A DNA stretch of 64,000 nt from Verrucomicrobiales bacterium (GTDB taxonomy: Bacteria > Verrucomicrobiota > Verrucomicrobiia > Verrucomicrobiales > DEV007). Below the pieces are notes generated by a model, which was not told where the DNA came from, did not search any database, and saw nothing but the letters and a program-made list of their open reading frames with translations. The position numbers and the translations under genes were made by a program. The DNA is taken from assembly GCA_029213065.1 (NCBI GenBank), contig JARGPH010000029.1, positions 1 through 64,000 on the forward strand. Reading direction: 5' to 3'. Shown in pieces: positions 33,661 through 42,135 of the stretch; position 1 is the first letter of the stretch; every line of letters starts with the position of its first letter.

Positions 33661-35136
33661 TCAGGAGGGAATTTCGGAGAGTGGTGATGGCGATCGGCCC
33701 ACGAAGATCAGGTCGAGATTCTCCGTTTCAAAAAGTTTTCTCCAGGCGGCTTCGCGTTCGATGCGTCGTTTCCCGGCGTCGGGGAGAAAGGTGAGCTTCT
33801 CATCGTAGCTTTCGGGATCAATGAGTGCCCACTTAACGGGGCTGTTTCCAACAGGGTTGGGTGCATGACCTGACAGGGTTTGATAGACCGCGAGATGGGT
33901 TTCTTTCTCCGGAGTCGACGCGAGCGAGTAGAGGGGGACCAGAGTGCTGCCATCGGGGGCATCGGTCAGGGTGAATTCCTCCTCTTCTCCAAAAGTGATC
34001 GGGGGATTCCACGAAATCTTGAGCGGCTTCTCGAATTGATCTTCGAGCGCCCGAATCGCGAGACGCTTTCTCGCATCGGTTGGATCAAGTCCGTAGGGCA
34101 CGATGTGAACATCGATCGAGTGCCCCGTGGAAATCGCCAACAAATGCTCATAGTAATGGCTTGAGACGTCACGGAAAGGAAGCGACCTGGCTAGGGCGCT
34201 CGCTTTAATTCGCCAGACCAGTGAGAAAATGAATCTCGGAATGATGACAAACAATCCAATTGTGATCGCATACCAGTGAATCCAGCGGGCGGCGTTCTGA
34301 CCGGCGACTTCTGCCCCACCGCTCATGCGGATCGTATCGAGCTCTTCGACAGAAGGGATTGCGCCTCCGCTGATGGCTGTGGCTGGACCGAGAACGGTTT
34401 GGAGGATGGGGCGGAGCTGGCTGCTCGTTTCAAAAAAGGTGCTTTCCCAAACCGCGGTGTATTCATTGGCGAGTCCTTTCACATACATCCCCGCTATGGC
34501 CCCGGCGGCGAGAATCAGGGCCGTGGTGTGGAGGAGCGATTTCAATCGTGCCCCCATGATCGGAGCAGTGATCTGCCTCCATCGCTTTTCAAAAATCGTC
34601 TCACTGCCCGCGAGCGTTTTCTGATCTTCTTTCTCAATCTTTCCGTGTTCGCTTCGAGACGGTTGCATCATTCCGATGAGCCAGTCGACCCAGCTGTCGC
34701 TGAACAGTTTGTCCCGCGAACGGAAAAAGAGGATGATCTCGCGGATGTAAACGAGCAGGCTCCAGAAAATGATTCCGAGAAGGGGAAAGGAGAGAATGTT
34801 AATGCGTCTTTCAGGCCCCAGTTCGTTGGTGAGAAAGCCGATCACCGCGGCGATGAGGCCGAGGGCGAGGGTGAGAATTCCGAACCGGTGATTCGAGGCG
34901 ACGGTTTGGGTCCAGCGCGCCGCCTCGGGGTGGCGGGCGGCGAGACGAACGAGAAGTGAATCGGCCCGCTTTTCGAGAAAGGCGTTTTCGATGACTGAGC
35001 CTGAATTTTTCTCGAGCGGTGCCCCGGCCAGTTCAGCGGCGCTGCTTTTGTCGGCGGGGGAAAGGAGAAGATCGGCTTCGTCGGCTTCCTCGACCGCCTG
35101 CAACATCATGATTTTCCTGACGGCTTCCGGCTTCAT
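33661..35136 (-). CDS. DUF2868 membrane protein, partner of the GTPase
   Basis: 491 residues. It opens AVRKIMMLQAVEEADEADLLL; four or so membrane helices (~95-135, ~200-225, ~290-315) and a large C-terminal cytoplasmic domain follow (~320-491). The N-terminal pattern and gene pairing are those of DUF2868 proteins. The stretch LSGHAPNPVGNSPVKW lies on DNA (33849-33878) that matches a dispersed palindrome and may be a repeat insertion. It starts four bases after the ruvC stop and is followed after one base by the GTPase, so expression is coupled. Confidence 0.78.
   Translation of the reverse strand: MKPEAVRKIMMLQAVEEADEADLLLSPADKSSAAELAGAPLEKNSGSVIENAFLEKRADSLLVRLAARHPEAARWTQTVASNHRFGILTLALGLIAAVIGFLTNELGPERRINILSFPLLGIIFWSLLVYIREIILFFRSRDKLFSDSWVDWLIGMMQPSRSEHGKIEKEDQKTLAGSETIFEKRWRQITAPIMGARLKSLLHTTALILAAGAIAGMYVKGLANEYTAVWESTFFETSSQLRPILQTVLGPATAISGGAIPSVEELDTIRMSGGAEVAGQNAARWIHWYAITIGLFVIIPRFIFSLVWRIKASALARSLPFRDVSSHYYEHLLAISTGHSIDVHIVPYGLDPTDARKRLAIRALEDQFEKPLKISWNPPITFGEEEEFTLTDAPDGSTLVPLYSLASTPEKETHLAVYQTLSGHAPNPVGNSPVKWALIDPESYDEKLTFLPDAGKRRIEREAAWRKLFETENLDLIFVGRSPSPLSEIPS
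33849..33878. repeat. Possible repeat-element copy inside the DUF2868 gene
   Basis: AACAGGGTTGGGT and TGACCTGACAGGGTT, separated by three bases, match the extragenic hairpins at 52079-52116 (15 and about 13 bases identical) and more weakly 14342-14372. It encodes part of the DUF2868 protein in frame. Chance cannot be excluded. Confidence 0.35.
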
Positions 35137-35140
35137 GCGA

Positions 35141-35665
35141 TTAGAGGGCGACCGGTTGATCCTTGATTCCGACGGGGCGGTTTGAGTGGCTCGCGTAAAG
35201 ATGGGCCATCCCTATGGCGAGCGCATCAGCGGCGTCTGCGGGTGGTGTTTCGGTCAGGCCGAGAAGGGCACGCATCATGAAAGCGACCTGCTGCTTGTCG
35301 GCTGATCCTTTGCCGACGACAGCTTGTTTAACCCGTTTCGGGGCATACTCGAAAATTTCCATACCGTGTTCCGCCGCGGCGATGAGGGCCGCGCCGCGTG
35401 CCGCACCCATCGTGATCGCGGTTTTGTAGCTCTGCACGAAGATGACACCTTCCACCGCGCAGACTTCGGGGGAATGCGCTTTGATGACGTCGTTGAGTTG
35501 CTCGCGGATCGCAACGAGGCAGCCGGATTGACGCAGGTTTCTCTTGTTCGAGATCGTCCCGTAGCAAAGCGCGCGATGGAGCGGCTTCCCGGTGGGTGAA
35601 CGCGTCTCCTCAATCACCGCGAAACCGGTGTTCCGCAGAGCGGGGTCGATGGCAAGGACACGCAC
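35141..35665 (-). CDS. ruvC: Holliday junction resolvase RuvC
   Basis: 174 residues from a GTG at 35665. The four acidic catalytic residues are present: Asp7 (LAIDPALRNTG), Glu72 (AVEGVIF), Asp144 and Asp147 (PPADAADALAIG). The usual D-P-G near the first Asp is D-P-A here, unusual but not in a catalytic position. It cuts Holliday junctions symmetrically, normally with RuvAB; ruvA and ruvB are not adjacent. It lies between the foldase gene and the DUF2868 gene in a five-gene operon. Confidence 0.93.
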   Translation of the reverse strand: MRVLAIDPALRNTGFAVIEETRSPTGKPLHRALCYGTISNKRNLRQSGCLVAIREQLNDVIKAHSPEVCAVEGVIFVQSYKTAITMGAARGAALIAAAEHGMEIFEYAPKRVKQAVVGKGSADKQQVAFMMRALLGLTETPPADAADALAIGMAHLYASHSNRPVGIKDQPVAL

Positions 35666-35698
35666 GAAAAGAAGAGGGTGGAAGGACCGGGGTGGATT

Positions 35699-36715
35699 CT
35701 ATTCGTAAATGCGGACGTTGGCGTCACGGCGAAGTTTTGCGAGCCAGACATCGAGTTTCTTGTCCCGCTTTTCGGCGGTAAGCTTCTGGTCGACTTTGTC
35801 TTCCAGCTCTTCAAAAGAAGGAACGGATTTGCCAACCCTTTCCTCAACATACAGAATCCGCCAGTGAGAGCCCATGTCGAGCGCGGGGCTCATTTGTCCC
35901 GGTGGCAACTGGTAGGCGAGATCGTGGAGACCCTGCGCGAGTGTTCCCGATTTCCCGAGAACGCCGACATAGCCGCCTTTGGAGGCAAAGCTGTCATCTG
36001 AATACTTCTTGGCGACGGAACTGAAGCTGGAACCGCTCTTGAGTGAGGACTTCACCTTTTCCATGATCGCTTTTTGGTCGGCCTCGCTGCTTGTCGGAGT
36101 TTGTTTCGGAATGGAGAGCATTCTCACTTTCGGCTGACCGGCAGAGGCAAAGTCACCTTTGATTTCGTTGTAAATCCGCTTTTTCTCCCAGGGGGTGTTT
36201 GGAATGACCTGATCGCCTCCGTGACGCGAACGAAGTGCCTGAATCGCGATCTGATCGCGCTGAACGTCGCGGAAGGAGGCAATGGTCATGCCGCTCTTAT
36301 TCAGCTCGGCGAGGAACTTGTCGCGATCTCCGCCGAAGCGCGTCGCGATAAACTGGTTCACCGACTCATCTACGAAATTGTCTTTAATCTCTCCGCCCAG
36401 CTTCTTGAACTCGCTGAGAATGAGATTCCGGTCGATGAGGTCATCAAGAGCCTGCTCTTCCATCTTGCGAATTTCGCGTTCGGCCTCGGCCCGGCCCACC
36501 ATGCCGTTGTTGCCCATGAGCCAGACCCGCACTTGCGTCTGCACCGCTTGATCGACCATCGATTGTGTGATCGGTTCGCCGTTTACAACTGCCTTAATCG
36601 CATTGAGAACGACAGGCTTCGCGCAAGCAACCGCGACGAGCCCGAAGAAAACGGCTGTTATCGAGGTGAGCGCGACGATTCGAGGGCGTGAGAATGATTT
36701 TTCAGAAAAGATCAT
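35699..36715 (-). CDS. SurA/PpiC-type periplasmic peptidyl-prolyl isomerase
   Basis: 338 residues. A signal or anchor (about 14-32) ends at VAVACAKP. The N-terminal part (VNGEPITQSMVDQAV, ALDDLIDRNLILSEF) matches the SurA chaperone fold. One parvulin domain (~200-300) contains SSVAKKYSDDSFASKGGYVGVLG and LDMGSHWRILYVEER. It would help fold outer-membrane proteins. Place in the mfd-ruvC operon is unusual because the neighbours are DNA-repair genes. Confidence 0.88.
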   Translation of the reverse strand: MIFSEKSFSRPRIVALTSITAVFFGLVAVACAKPVVLNAIKAVVNGEPITQSMVDQAVQTQVRVWLMGNNGMVGRAEAEREIRKMEEQALDDLIDRNLILSEFKKLGGEIKDNFVDESVNQFIATRFGGDRDKFLAELNKSGMTIASFRDVQRDQIAIQALRSRHGGDQVIPNTPWEKKRIYNEIKGDFASAGQPKVRMLSIPKQTPTSSEADQKAIMEKVKSSLKSGSSFSSVAKKYSDDSFASKGGYVGVLGKSGTLAQGLHDLAYQLPPGQMSPALDMGSHWRILYVEERVGKSVPSFEELEDKVDQKLTAEKRDKKLDVWLAKLRRDANVRIYE

Positions 36716-36771
36716 GTCGTTAAAGATAGTGGAAATTGGAAGGAAAGCGAAGCGTTATCCCGCAACCTTGC

Positions 36772-39700
36772 TCACAGATCGAGCACCCAATCCAGGGCCG
36801 ACTCCAGCAGTTCCTCCTCGTCGTCCCCTATTAAACGGGGGAACTTGCCGTTTATTTGCACGTATTTCCCGTTTTTTGTGAGCTTCAACTTCTCGTCCTG
36901 GATCTCGATGGCGGAGCATCCTTTCAAGGCGGCGCGTATCTTGATCTCGGTGCTCATGAGCAAATGTTCGACTGCAGGAGGCAGCTTTCCGAAGCGATCG
37001 CTCCAGTTCTCACGGAGCAATTCCAGCTCTTTGACCTCGCTGGCTTCCGCCAATTCCCGGTAAGCGGTGATGCGGAGACGCGCTTCGGGCATGTATTCGG
37101 CCGGGACGTAGGCGGGGAGGCTGCCGTCGGGAGCCTGCGTGTACTGGGCCTCATTTGTGCAGAGAAAGTCGATGTGGACCGACATATCAATCCGGTCGCC
37201 GGCAGGTTCACCCTTCAGTTTCGAGACCGATTGCTTGAGGAGTTGGCAGTACAGGTCGAATCCAATCGCGGCGATGTGCCCGCTCTGCTGGGTTCCGAGG
37301 AGGTTTCCGGCGCCGCGTATCTCGAGATCCCGCATCGCGATTTTGAAGCCCGCTCCCAGAGACGAGTATTGCTTGATCGCATTGATACGCTTTCGTGAGT
37401 CGCCCACCGTGAGCATGTCCGGCGGCAGCATCAAATAGGCGTAGGCCCTGCGGTCCGCCCGGCCAACCCGTCCCCGGATCTGATAGAGGTCGGCGAGCCC
37501 GAAGCGGTCGGCGCGGTCGATGATAATGGTGTTCGCGTTGGGGATATCGACCCCGCTCTCGATAATGGTGGTGCAGACGAGCACGTCAAAATCATGACGA
37601 ATGAAACGCTTCATGACGTCTTCAAGCTCTTCATCACCCATTTGCCCGTGCCCGACCTCGACGCGGATCCCCGGGACAAGCCCCTCGAGGCGGCGCTTCA
37701 TCCCGCGAATCGATTTAACCCGGTTGTGGAGAAAAAAGACCTGTCCCTGCCTTGCCAGTTCCTTCTCAAGGGCGGAGCGAATGATCTTTTCGTCGTAGGG
37801 GCAGACCGTTGTCGCGACGGGGCGCCGGTTCGGGGGAGGGGTGTCGATCACTGACATTTCCCGCACCCCCATCATCGAGAGGTAGAGGGTTCGCGGAATC
37901 GGCGTCGCCGAAAGGGTGAGGACATCGACGAAGCGCCACATTTCTTTGAAGCGCTCTTTGTGCTTCACCCCGAAGCGTTGCTCCTCATCGACGACGACGA
38001 GACCGAGGTCCTTGAAATCGACATCCTTCGAAATGATGCGGTGTGTCCCGATCACGATATCGACGCTGCCGAGAGCCATTTTTTCGAGCGTCTTCCGCTG
38101 TTCCGCTGCGGAGCGGTAGCGGCTCAGGGTTTCGATGGTGACCGGAAAATCCGACATCCTTTCCCGGAAATTCTGGAAGTGCTGCTCTGCAAGAACTGTG
38201 GTCGGAGCGAGGATTGCGACCTGTTTTCCCGACATCACCGCTTTGAACGCCGCCCGGATCGCTACCTCCGTTTTGCCAAACCCGACGTCCCCGCAAATGA
38301 GGCGGTCCATGGGGCGATCGCTCTCCATATCGTGCTTGGCGTCTTCGATGGCCCGCAGCTGATCCGGGGTTTCCTTGTAGATGAAGGCATTCTCGAATTC
38401 CCACTGCCACTTGTTGTCCGCCGGATGCGCGAAACCGCGATGCGACTCCCGTTCCGCCTGAATCGAGAGGAGGCGGGCCGCGTAGTCCATGATCGAATTC
38501 TCCGCGTTCTTGCGGAGCTTCGACCAGCGCTTGTCCCCGAGGCGGGAGAGCTTCGGGGCCTTTTTCCCGGATCCGATGTAGCGGGAAACGAGGTGCGCCT
38601 GATCCAACGGGACGTAGAGCCGGGCCTGTTCGTCGTATTCGATTTCGAGAACTTCCTGGCTTCCCTCCGGCGTATCGCGCGACTTGATGCCACGGAATTT
38701 TCCAATCCCGTAGTCGATGTGGACGACGAGATCGCCATAGTTGTATTCCCTCAGGCTGCTGACCTGCTGGGCGGTCTGGCGCTCCTTCGCAAGCTTGTAA
38801 CGACGTCGCCCCCGCTGGTTCTGGTAGCGTCCGAAAATCTCAGCATCACTGAGCACCGCCACTCTCGCCTCCGGAATCGTAAAGCCACGGCTCAGGGTTC
38901 CGCTCATCGGCTGGAGAAAACCGTCATCCCAGGCGTTCTCAAGAACCAACTCGGTGAAACGTTCTTTCTCCCCGTCGGAATGAAACGCCATCAGGACGGT
39001 CCATTTCTCCTTTTTCCATTCGTTGAGCTGACGCGAAAATTCCTCGCGACGGGTCTCCTGCAAAATGAAATCACCCGCCCCGAATTCCCCGAGAGGGTTT
39101 TCAAAACAGGCCCCGGAAAAATCTTCGGCTCCTTCCTGTTTTTTGAGGACACCGTTTCCAACCGAAACACTCGCCAGCTCCGTATCGCAATCGACCGAGA
39201 TGATGAGGTCATTCTCCCCGATGTAGTCGGAGATATGACCGGTGTGCTCCAGGTTCGCTTCGCTCAGAAGAATTTCGCAGCTGTCCACTTTTCCAATCGA
39301 GGTCTGCGCATCGACGTCGAATTCGCGGATCGACTCGATCTCGAGATCAAACAACTCGATCCGCACCGGGTGGAGCGCTTGCCACGAGAAAATATCGATG
39401 ATCCCCCCGCGTAATGCGAACTGGCCCCGTTGAAACACCTGCGGCTCCTTTTCGTAGCCGGCCTCTTCGAGGATCGTGGCAAAGGAATCCAAATCCAGTT
39501 CGCCCCCTGTTTTGATCACTTCCGCCTGACGCGTCAGCGAGCCCGGGGGAGGTGCGTTCTCTTCGAGCGAATCGACTGTCAAGACGATCGAGGCTGAGCC
39601 GCCATCGTCGAGCATCTCGTGGAGTTCTTTTAAAACGGCAAGCCGCTCTGCAGCCGATTCCGGATCGGGAAGGCTCTCCTCAAAGCCCGCCCACTCGTAT

Positions 39701-40032
39701 TCGGGGAGAAAAAGCGCCTCCTGGCCCCAGACCCCGAGCTCCGATTGCATCACTTCCTGAGCCTTCACCTGAGAGCAGACCACCCAGATCGCCGAATCGA
39801 GATTGCCCGCTTCCCGCCAGGCCGCCATCGCCGAAGCGACGTAGAGCGGTTGGCCCGCCTCGGCTACATGCTCGAAGAGAGCCGGGTTCTCCGGTGTCGC
39901 GAGAGGGACCGATTGAAACGACGACAGGAGCGTGCCGCTGCGTCGCAATCGCGATGCCAGCGTATCGAGAGCTTCGCTGTCCGTGAGATTCTTCAAGAGC
40001 CCGACGCTACAGGCAAACGACGAATTTCTCAC
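36772..40032 (-). CDS. mfd: Transcription-repair coupling factor Mfd
   Basis: 1086 residues from a GTG at 40032. Domain order is N-terminal UvrB-like part (GQFALRGGIIDIFSW near 205), RNA-polymerase-interacting CarD-like domain (YGDLVVHIDYGIGKFRGI near 435), helicase motor with Walker A ICGDVGFGKTEVA and Walker B VVDEEQRFGV, the TRG/motif VI region QIRGRVGRADRRAYAYL, and the C-terminal D7 domain. It removes stalled RNA polymerase and recruits UvrA. It heads the operon mfd-foldase-ruvC-DUF2868-GTPase. Confidence 0.96.
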   Translation of the reverse strand: MRNSSFACSVGLLKNLTDSEALDTLASRLRRSGTLLSSFQSVPLATPENPALFEHVAEAGQPLYVASAMAAWREAGNLDSAIWVVCSQVKAQEVMQSELGVWGQEALFLPEYEWAGFEESLPDPESAAERLAVLKELHEMLDDGGSASIVLTVDSLEENAPPPGSLTRQAEVIKTGGELDLDSFATILEEAGYEKEPQVFQRGQFALRGGIIDIFSWQALHPVRIELFDLEIESIREFDVDAQTSIGKVDSCEILLSEANLEHTGHISDYIGENDLIISVDCDTELASVSVGNGVLKKQEGAEDFSGACFENPLGEFGAGDFILQETRREEFSRQLNEWKKEKWTVLMAFHSDGEKERFTELVLENAWDDGFLQPMSGTLSRGFTIPEARVAVLSDAEIFGRYQNQRGRRRYKLAKERQTAQQVSSLREYNYGDLVVHIDYGIGKFRGIKSRDTPEGSQEVLEIEYDEQARLYVPLDQAHLVSRYIGSGKKAPKLSRLGDKRWSKLRKNAENSIMDYAARLLSIQAERESHRGFAHPADNKWQWEFENAFIYKETPDQLRAIEDAKHDMESDRPMDRLICGDVGFGKTEVAIRAAFKAVMSGKQVAILAPTTVLAEQHFQNFRERMSDFPVTIETLSRYRSAAEQRKTLEKMALGSVDIVIGTHRIISKDVDFKDLGLVVVDEEQRFGVKHKERFKEMWRFVDVLTLSATPIPRTLYLSMMGVREMSVIDTPPPNRRPVATTVCPYDEKIIRSALEKELARQGQVFFLHNRVKSIRGMKRRLEGLVPGIRVEVGHGQMGDEELEDVMKRFIRHDFDVLVCTTIIESGVDIPNANTIIIDRADRFGLADLYQIRGRVGRADRRAYAYLMLPPDMLTVGDSRKRINAIKQYSSLGAGFKIAMRDLEIRGAGNLLGTQQSGHIAAIGFDLYCQLLKQSVSKLKGEPAGDRIDMSVHIDFLCTNEAQYTQAPDGSLPAYVPAEYMPEARLRITAYRELAEASEVKELELLRENWSDRFGKLPPAVEHLLMSTEIKIRAALKGCSAIEIQDEKLKLTKNGKYVQINGKFPRLIGDDEEELLESALDWVLDL

Positions 40033-40137
40033 CTGGATTTCACTTCCGGAGCCCTAAGCAATCAAATTGTACCTCATTTTTGAGAATAAATAGTTAATAA
40101 GCCTTAATTACCCTTCCTTTTTTATAAAAAATATGAT

Positions 40138-40158
40138 AAAATTACACATTTGTAATTT
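40138..40158. promoter_or_regulatory. Inverted repeat in the mfd/zinc-ribbon gene divergent promoter region
   Basis: AAATTAC and GTAATTT flank a 7-base centre in the very A+T-rich 168-base space between mfd and the plus-strand small gene. Downstream, TTGCTA (40164) and TAATTT (40187) are 17 bases apart and would put the transcription start almost on the ATG at 40201, i.e. a leaderless message. This is weak, single-copy evidence. Confidence 0.3.
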
Positions 40159-40200
40159 CATTCTTGCTAAAAATACAAAAAAGCTCTAATTTTCTACCGC

Positions 40201-40437
40201 ATGGCACAAGAAAACACCGCTTTAGCCGAACGCGCCAAAAGGGCACGTCGCATTGTTAAGAATCCATCACTTTACAAAGTGTGCATGGGTTGTGACTCAA
40301 TCGTGGCTTCCAAGGTAAATATTTGTCCTAACTGCCACGCGTATCGCTTCGAGATCGATTCTGATTTCGTTGTGAACCAGGCAAAGGCCCTCTCGACACG
40401 TGAGCAGAACTCCGTGGTTGCTGAGGATTTGTCCTAG
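40201..40437 (+). CDS. Small zinc-ribbon-like protein
   Basis: 78 residues. CMGC at ~29-32 and CPNC at ~42-45 form a four-Cys knuckle that would bind one zinc. An acidic, helical C-terminus (QAKALSTREQNSVVAEDLS) follows, with a basic N-terminus (ERAKRARRIVKNPSLYKV). I do not recognise a named family. The composition suggests a nucleic-acid- or ribosome-associated role, not shown. It is 120 bases upstream of tRNA-Tyr. Confidence 0.7.
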   Translation: MAQENTALAERAKRARRIVKNPSLYKVCMGCDSIVASKVNICPNCHAYRFEIDSDFVVNQAKALSTREQNSVVAEDLS

Positions 40438-40559
40438 ATAGATTTTGCCGACAAACGAGTTTCCAATTTAGACGAATTGGGAAAGAAACTGCTTGCAAAG
40501 GCGCTTCAACTCGACATCTTGTCGGCCTTGCTCGAAAGAGCGGAACTCCACGGAGTTTC

Positions 40560-40641
40560 GGGTAGATTCCGGAGCGGTCAAACGGGGCAGACTGTAAATC
40601 TGCTGGCTACGCCTTCGAAGGTTCGAATCCTTCTCTGCCCA
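40560..40641 (+). tRNA. tRNA-Tyr(GUA)
   Basis: 82 bases. The acceptor stem GGGTAGA / TCTGCCC pairs fully (one G-T), the anticodon stem-loop CAGA-CTGTAAA-TCTG gives GUA, a long class-II variable arm (GGCTACGCC) follows, and the T arm is GAAGG-TTCGAAT-CCTTC. The discriminator base is A at 40641. No CCA is encoded; the next bases are CTTT. A strong terminator lies 9 bases downstream. Confidence 0.95.
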
Positions 40642-40649
40642 CTTTCTTT

Positions 40650-40690
40650 AAAAAAGCCTGAGACCGGAACAGCCGGTCTCAGGCTTTTTT
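40650..40690 (+). terminator. Rho-independent terminator of tRNA-Tyr
   Basis: A 14-bp stem (AAGCCTGAGACCGG / CCGGTCTCAGGCTT) with a 5-base loop and T6; A runs on the other side make it work on both strands. Confidence 0.93.
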
Positions 40691-40702
40691 ATTGAGGAGT
40701 AT

Positions 40703-40740
40703 GGGTAGAGACGACGCGGTTAATCCTTCCCTGCCCACCA
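40703..40740 (+). pseudogene. Internally deleted tRNA-Tyr remnant with encoded CCA
   Basis: GGGTAGA at 40703-40709 equals the 5' acceptor arm of the intact tRNA, and AATCCTTCCCTGCCCA (40722-40737) matches its 3' end in 15 of 16 bases, followed by CCA. The D arm, anticodon arm, variable arm and most of the T arm are missing (38 versus 82 bases). With the following hairpin, which resembles the first terminator, this suggests an old tandem duplication of a tRNA-terminator unit. Confidence 0.6.
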
Positions 40741-40743
40741 TTT

Positions 40744-40782
40744 AAAACGCCTCAGCCGGGAACCACTTGGTTGAGGCGTTTT
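40744..40782 (+). terminator. Hairpin after the tRNA remnant
   Basis: An 11-bp perfect stem (AAAACGCCTCA / TGAGGCGTTTT) with a 17-base loop, four bases after the remnant. It ends in T4 and resembles the terminator at 40650-40690. Confidence 0.75.
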
Positions 40783-40881
40783 AACGTACTGGCAAAGGAA
40801 GGGGGTGCACCTCACGGGCGGGTTCTCCCTGGCGAACGGGCTTGAATGCGGGGGCGATTCCGGCGAGGCTGAATCCGTCCT

Positions 40882-42087
40882 ATGAATCTGCGTCCCCTCA
40901 TCTTGAGCCTTTCGGTTTTGCTTTCGTCCCCGTTGCTTCAGTCGGAGGATTGGCCGCGCTGGCTCGGGCCGGAAACGAACGGGATCAGTGGCGAGGTTCT
41001 GCCGGAACAAGTGGATCTGACGAATCGCGTTTGGACGGCAGAGATTGGGATCGGTTTTTCTTCGGTCTCGGTGGCTGGTGGACGCGTCTATTCCATGGGG
41101 CACAGGGATGGTGAGGAAACGGTCTCTTGCCTTTCGGAGGCGGATGGGAGTCTCCTCTGGAGCGATTCGTATGAGGCTGAATTGATGCCGAATCTCCATG
41201 AGGGAGGCCCCGGTGCGACTCCGACGGTCGATGGCGATCACGTCTACACGATGAGTAAAGACGGTCAGCTGCGGGTCTACGAAGCCGATTCGGGAGCGCT
41301 GGTCTGGAAGAAAGAGATGCCGGCGATTTCAGGGATGCGTGAGATTCCGGAATGGGGCTTCACTGCCTCGCCTTTGATTGAAGGGGACACGGTGTTCGTC
41401 GAAGCCGGGGCCACTTTTGCATTCGACAAAAAGACCGGAGAAGAGCTCTGGCGAAGTGATGACTACCGGCCCGCTTATGGAACACCTCAGCTCTTCGAGG
41501 CGGATGGCCGGGCGCTTCTCGCTGTTTTGAAAACCGATGGACTGGTCATTCTCGATCCCGCGAACGGGAAGACGCTCGCCTTTTCGATGTGGCGAACCAG
41601 CTTTCAGACCAACTCAACGACCCCTCTTTCGGCCGGCGACGGGCGACTCTTTATTTCCACCGGTTACGATCAGGGATGCGCCTTGTTCCGTTTTTCAGAA
41701 GGGAAACTGAGCAAGCTCTACGAAAATAAAAACATGTGCAATCACATGGGAAACTCGGTCCTGATCGATGGCTGTCTCTATGGGTTCGATGGCACCGCCC
41801 ATCGGGGGCGCCCTGTCGAGTTCACCGCGATTGACCTCGAGACGGGGGAGAAAAAATGGCACTTCGAGGATCTGAAATATGGCAGTGTTATTGCGGCAGG
41901 GCAGGATTTGATTGTCTTAACGGAAAGAGGGGAGATTCTGATTGGGCCTGCCACGCCGGCTGGTTTCGAGGCGCGTGTTCGGCACTCGATTTTATCAGGG
42001 CGTTGCTGGACGCCGCCGGTTCTGGCGAACGGCGTGATCTATGCGCGGAATGCTTCGGGAATGCTCGTCGCGATTCGCGTAAGATAG
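40882..42087 (+). CDS. Secreted PQQ-repeat (BamB-like) beta-propeller protein
   Basis: 401 residues with a signal peptide (1-21). The mature part opens DWPRWLGPETNGISGE, the typical start of PVC PQQ-like propellers. Repeated W-motifs of the PQQ type occur (DGSLLWSDSY, SGALVWKKEM, TGEELWRSDDY, TGEKKWHFED). No PQQ-binding or catalytic residues can be claimed; the propeller is probably a scaffold or periplasmic binding protein. It stands alone, convergent with the TPR kinase. Confidence 0.82.
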   Translation: MNLRPLILSLSVLLSSPLLQSEDWPRWLGPETNGISGEVLPEQVDLTNRVWTAEIGIGFSSVSVAGGRVYSMGHRDGEETVSCLSEADGSLLWSDSYEAELMPNLHEGGPGATPTVDGDHVYTMSKDGQLRVYEADSGALVWKKEMPAISGMREIPEWGFTASPLIEGDTVFVEAGATFAFDKKTGEELWRSDDYRPAYGTPQLFEADGRALLAVLKTDGLVILDPANGKTLAFSMWRTSFQTNSTTPLSAGDGRLFISTGYDQGCALFRFSEGKLSKLYENKNMCNHMGNSVLIDGCLYGFDGTAHRGRPVEFTAIDLETGEKKWHFEDLKYGSVIAAGQDLIVLTERGEILIGPATPAGFEARVRHSILSGRCWTPPVLANGVIYARNASGMLVAIRVR

Positions 42088-42135
42088 GTATCTTCCCGCA
42101 AAAAGGGAGCAAGGGGGGGGCGTTGTTGCGATCGC

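Noticed and set aside
37960-39414. 484-codon plus-strand open frame
   Set aside because: It lies antisense to mfd, whose helicase motifs are intact; the long frame follows from GC-rich codon bias.
40560-40740. Integration of a mobile element at tRNA-Tyr
   Set aside because: The two tRNA ends are only 96 bases apart with no integrase or cargo; a duplicated and deleted tRNA explains the pattern better.
40720-41241. 173-codon minus-strand open frame near tRNA-Tyr
   Set aside because: It overlaps the start of the PQQ-propeller gene and the tRNA remnant and has no domain.
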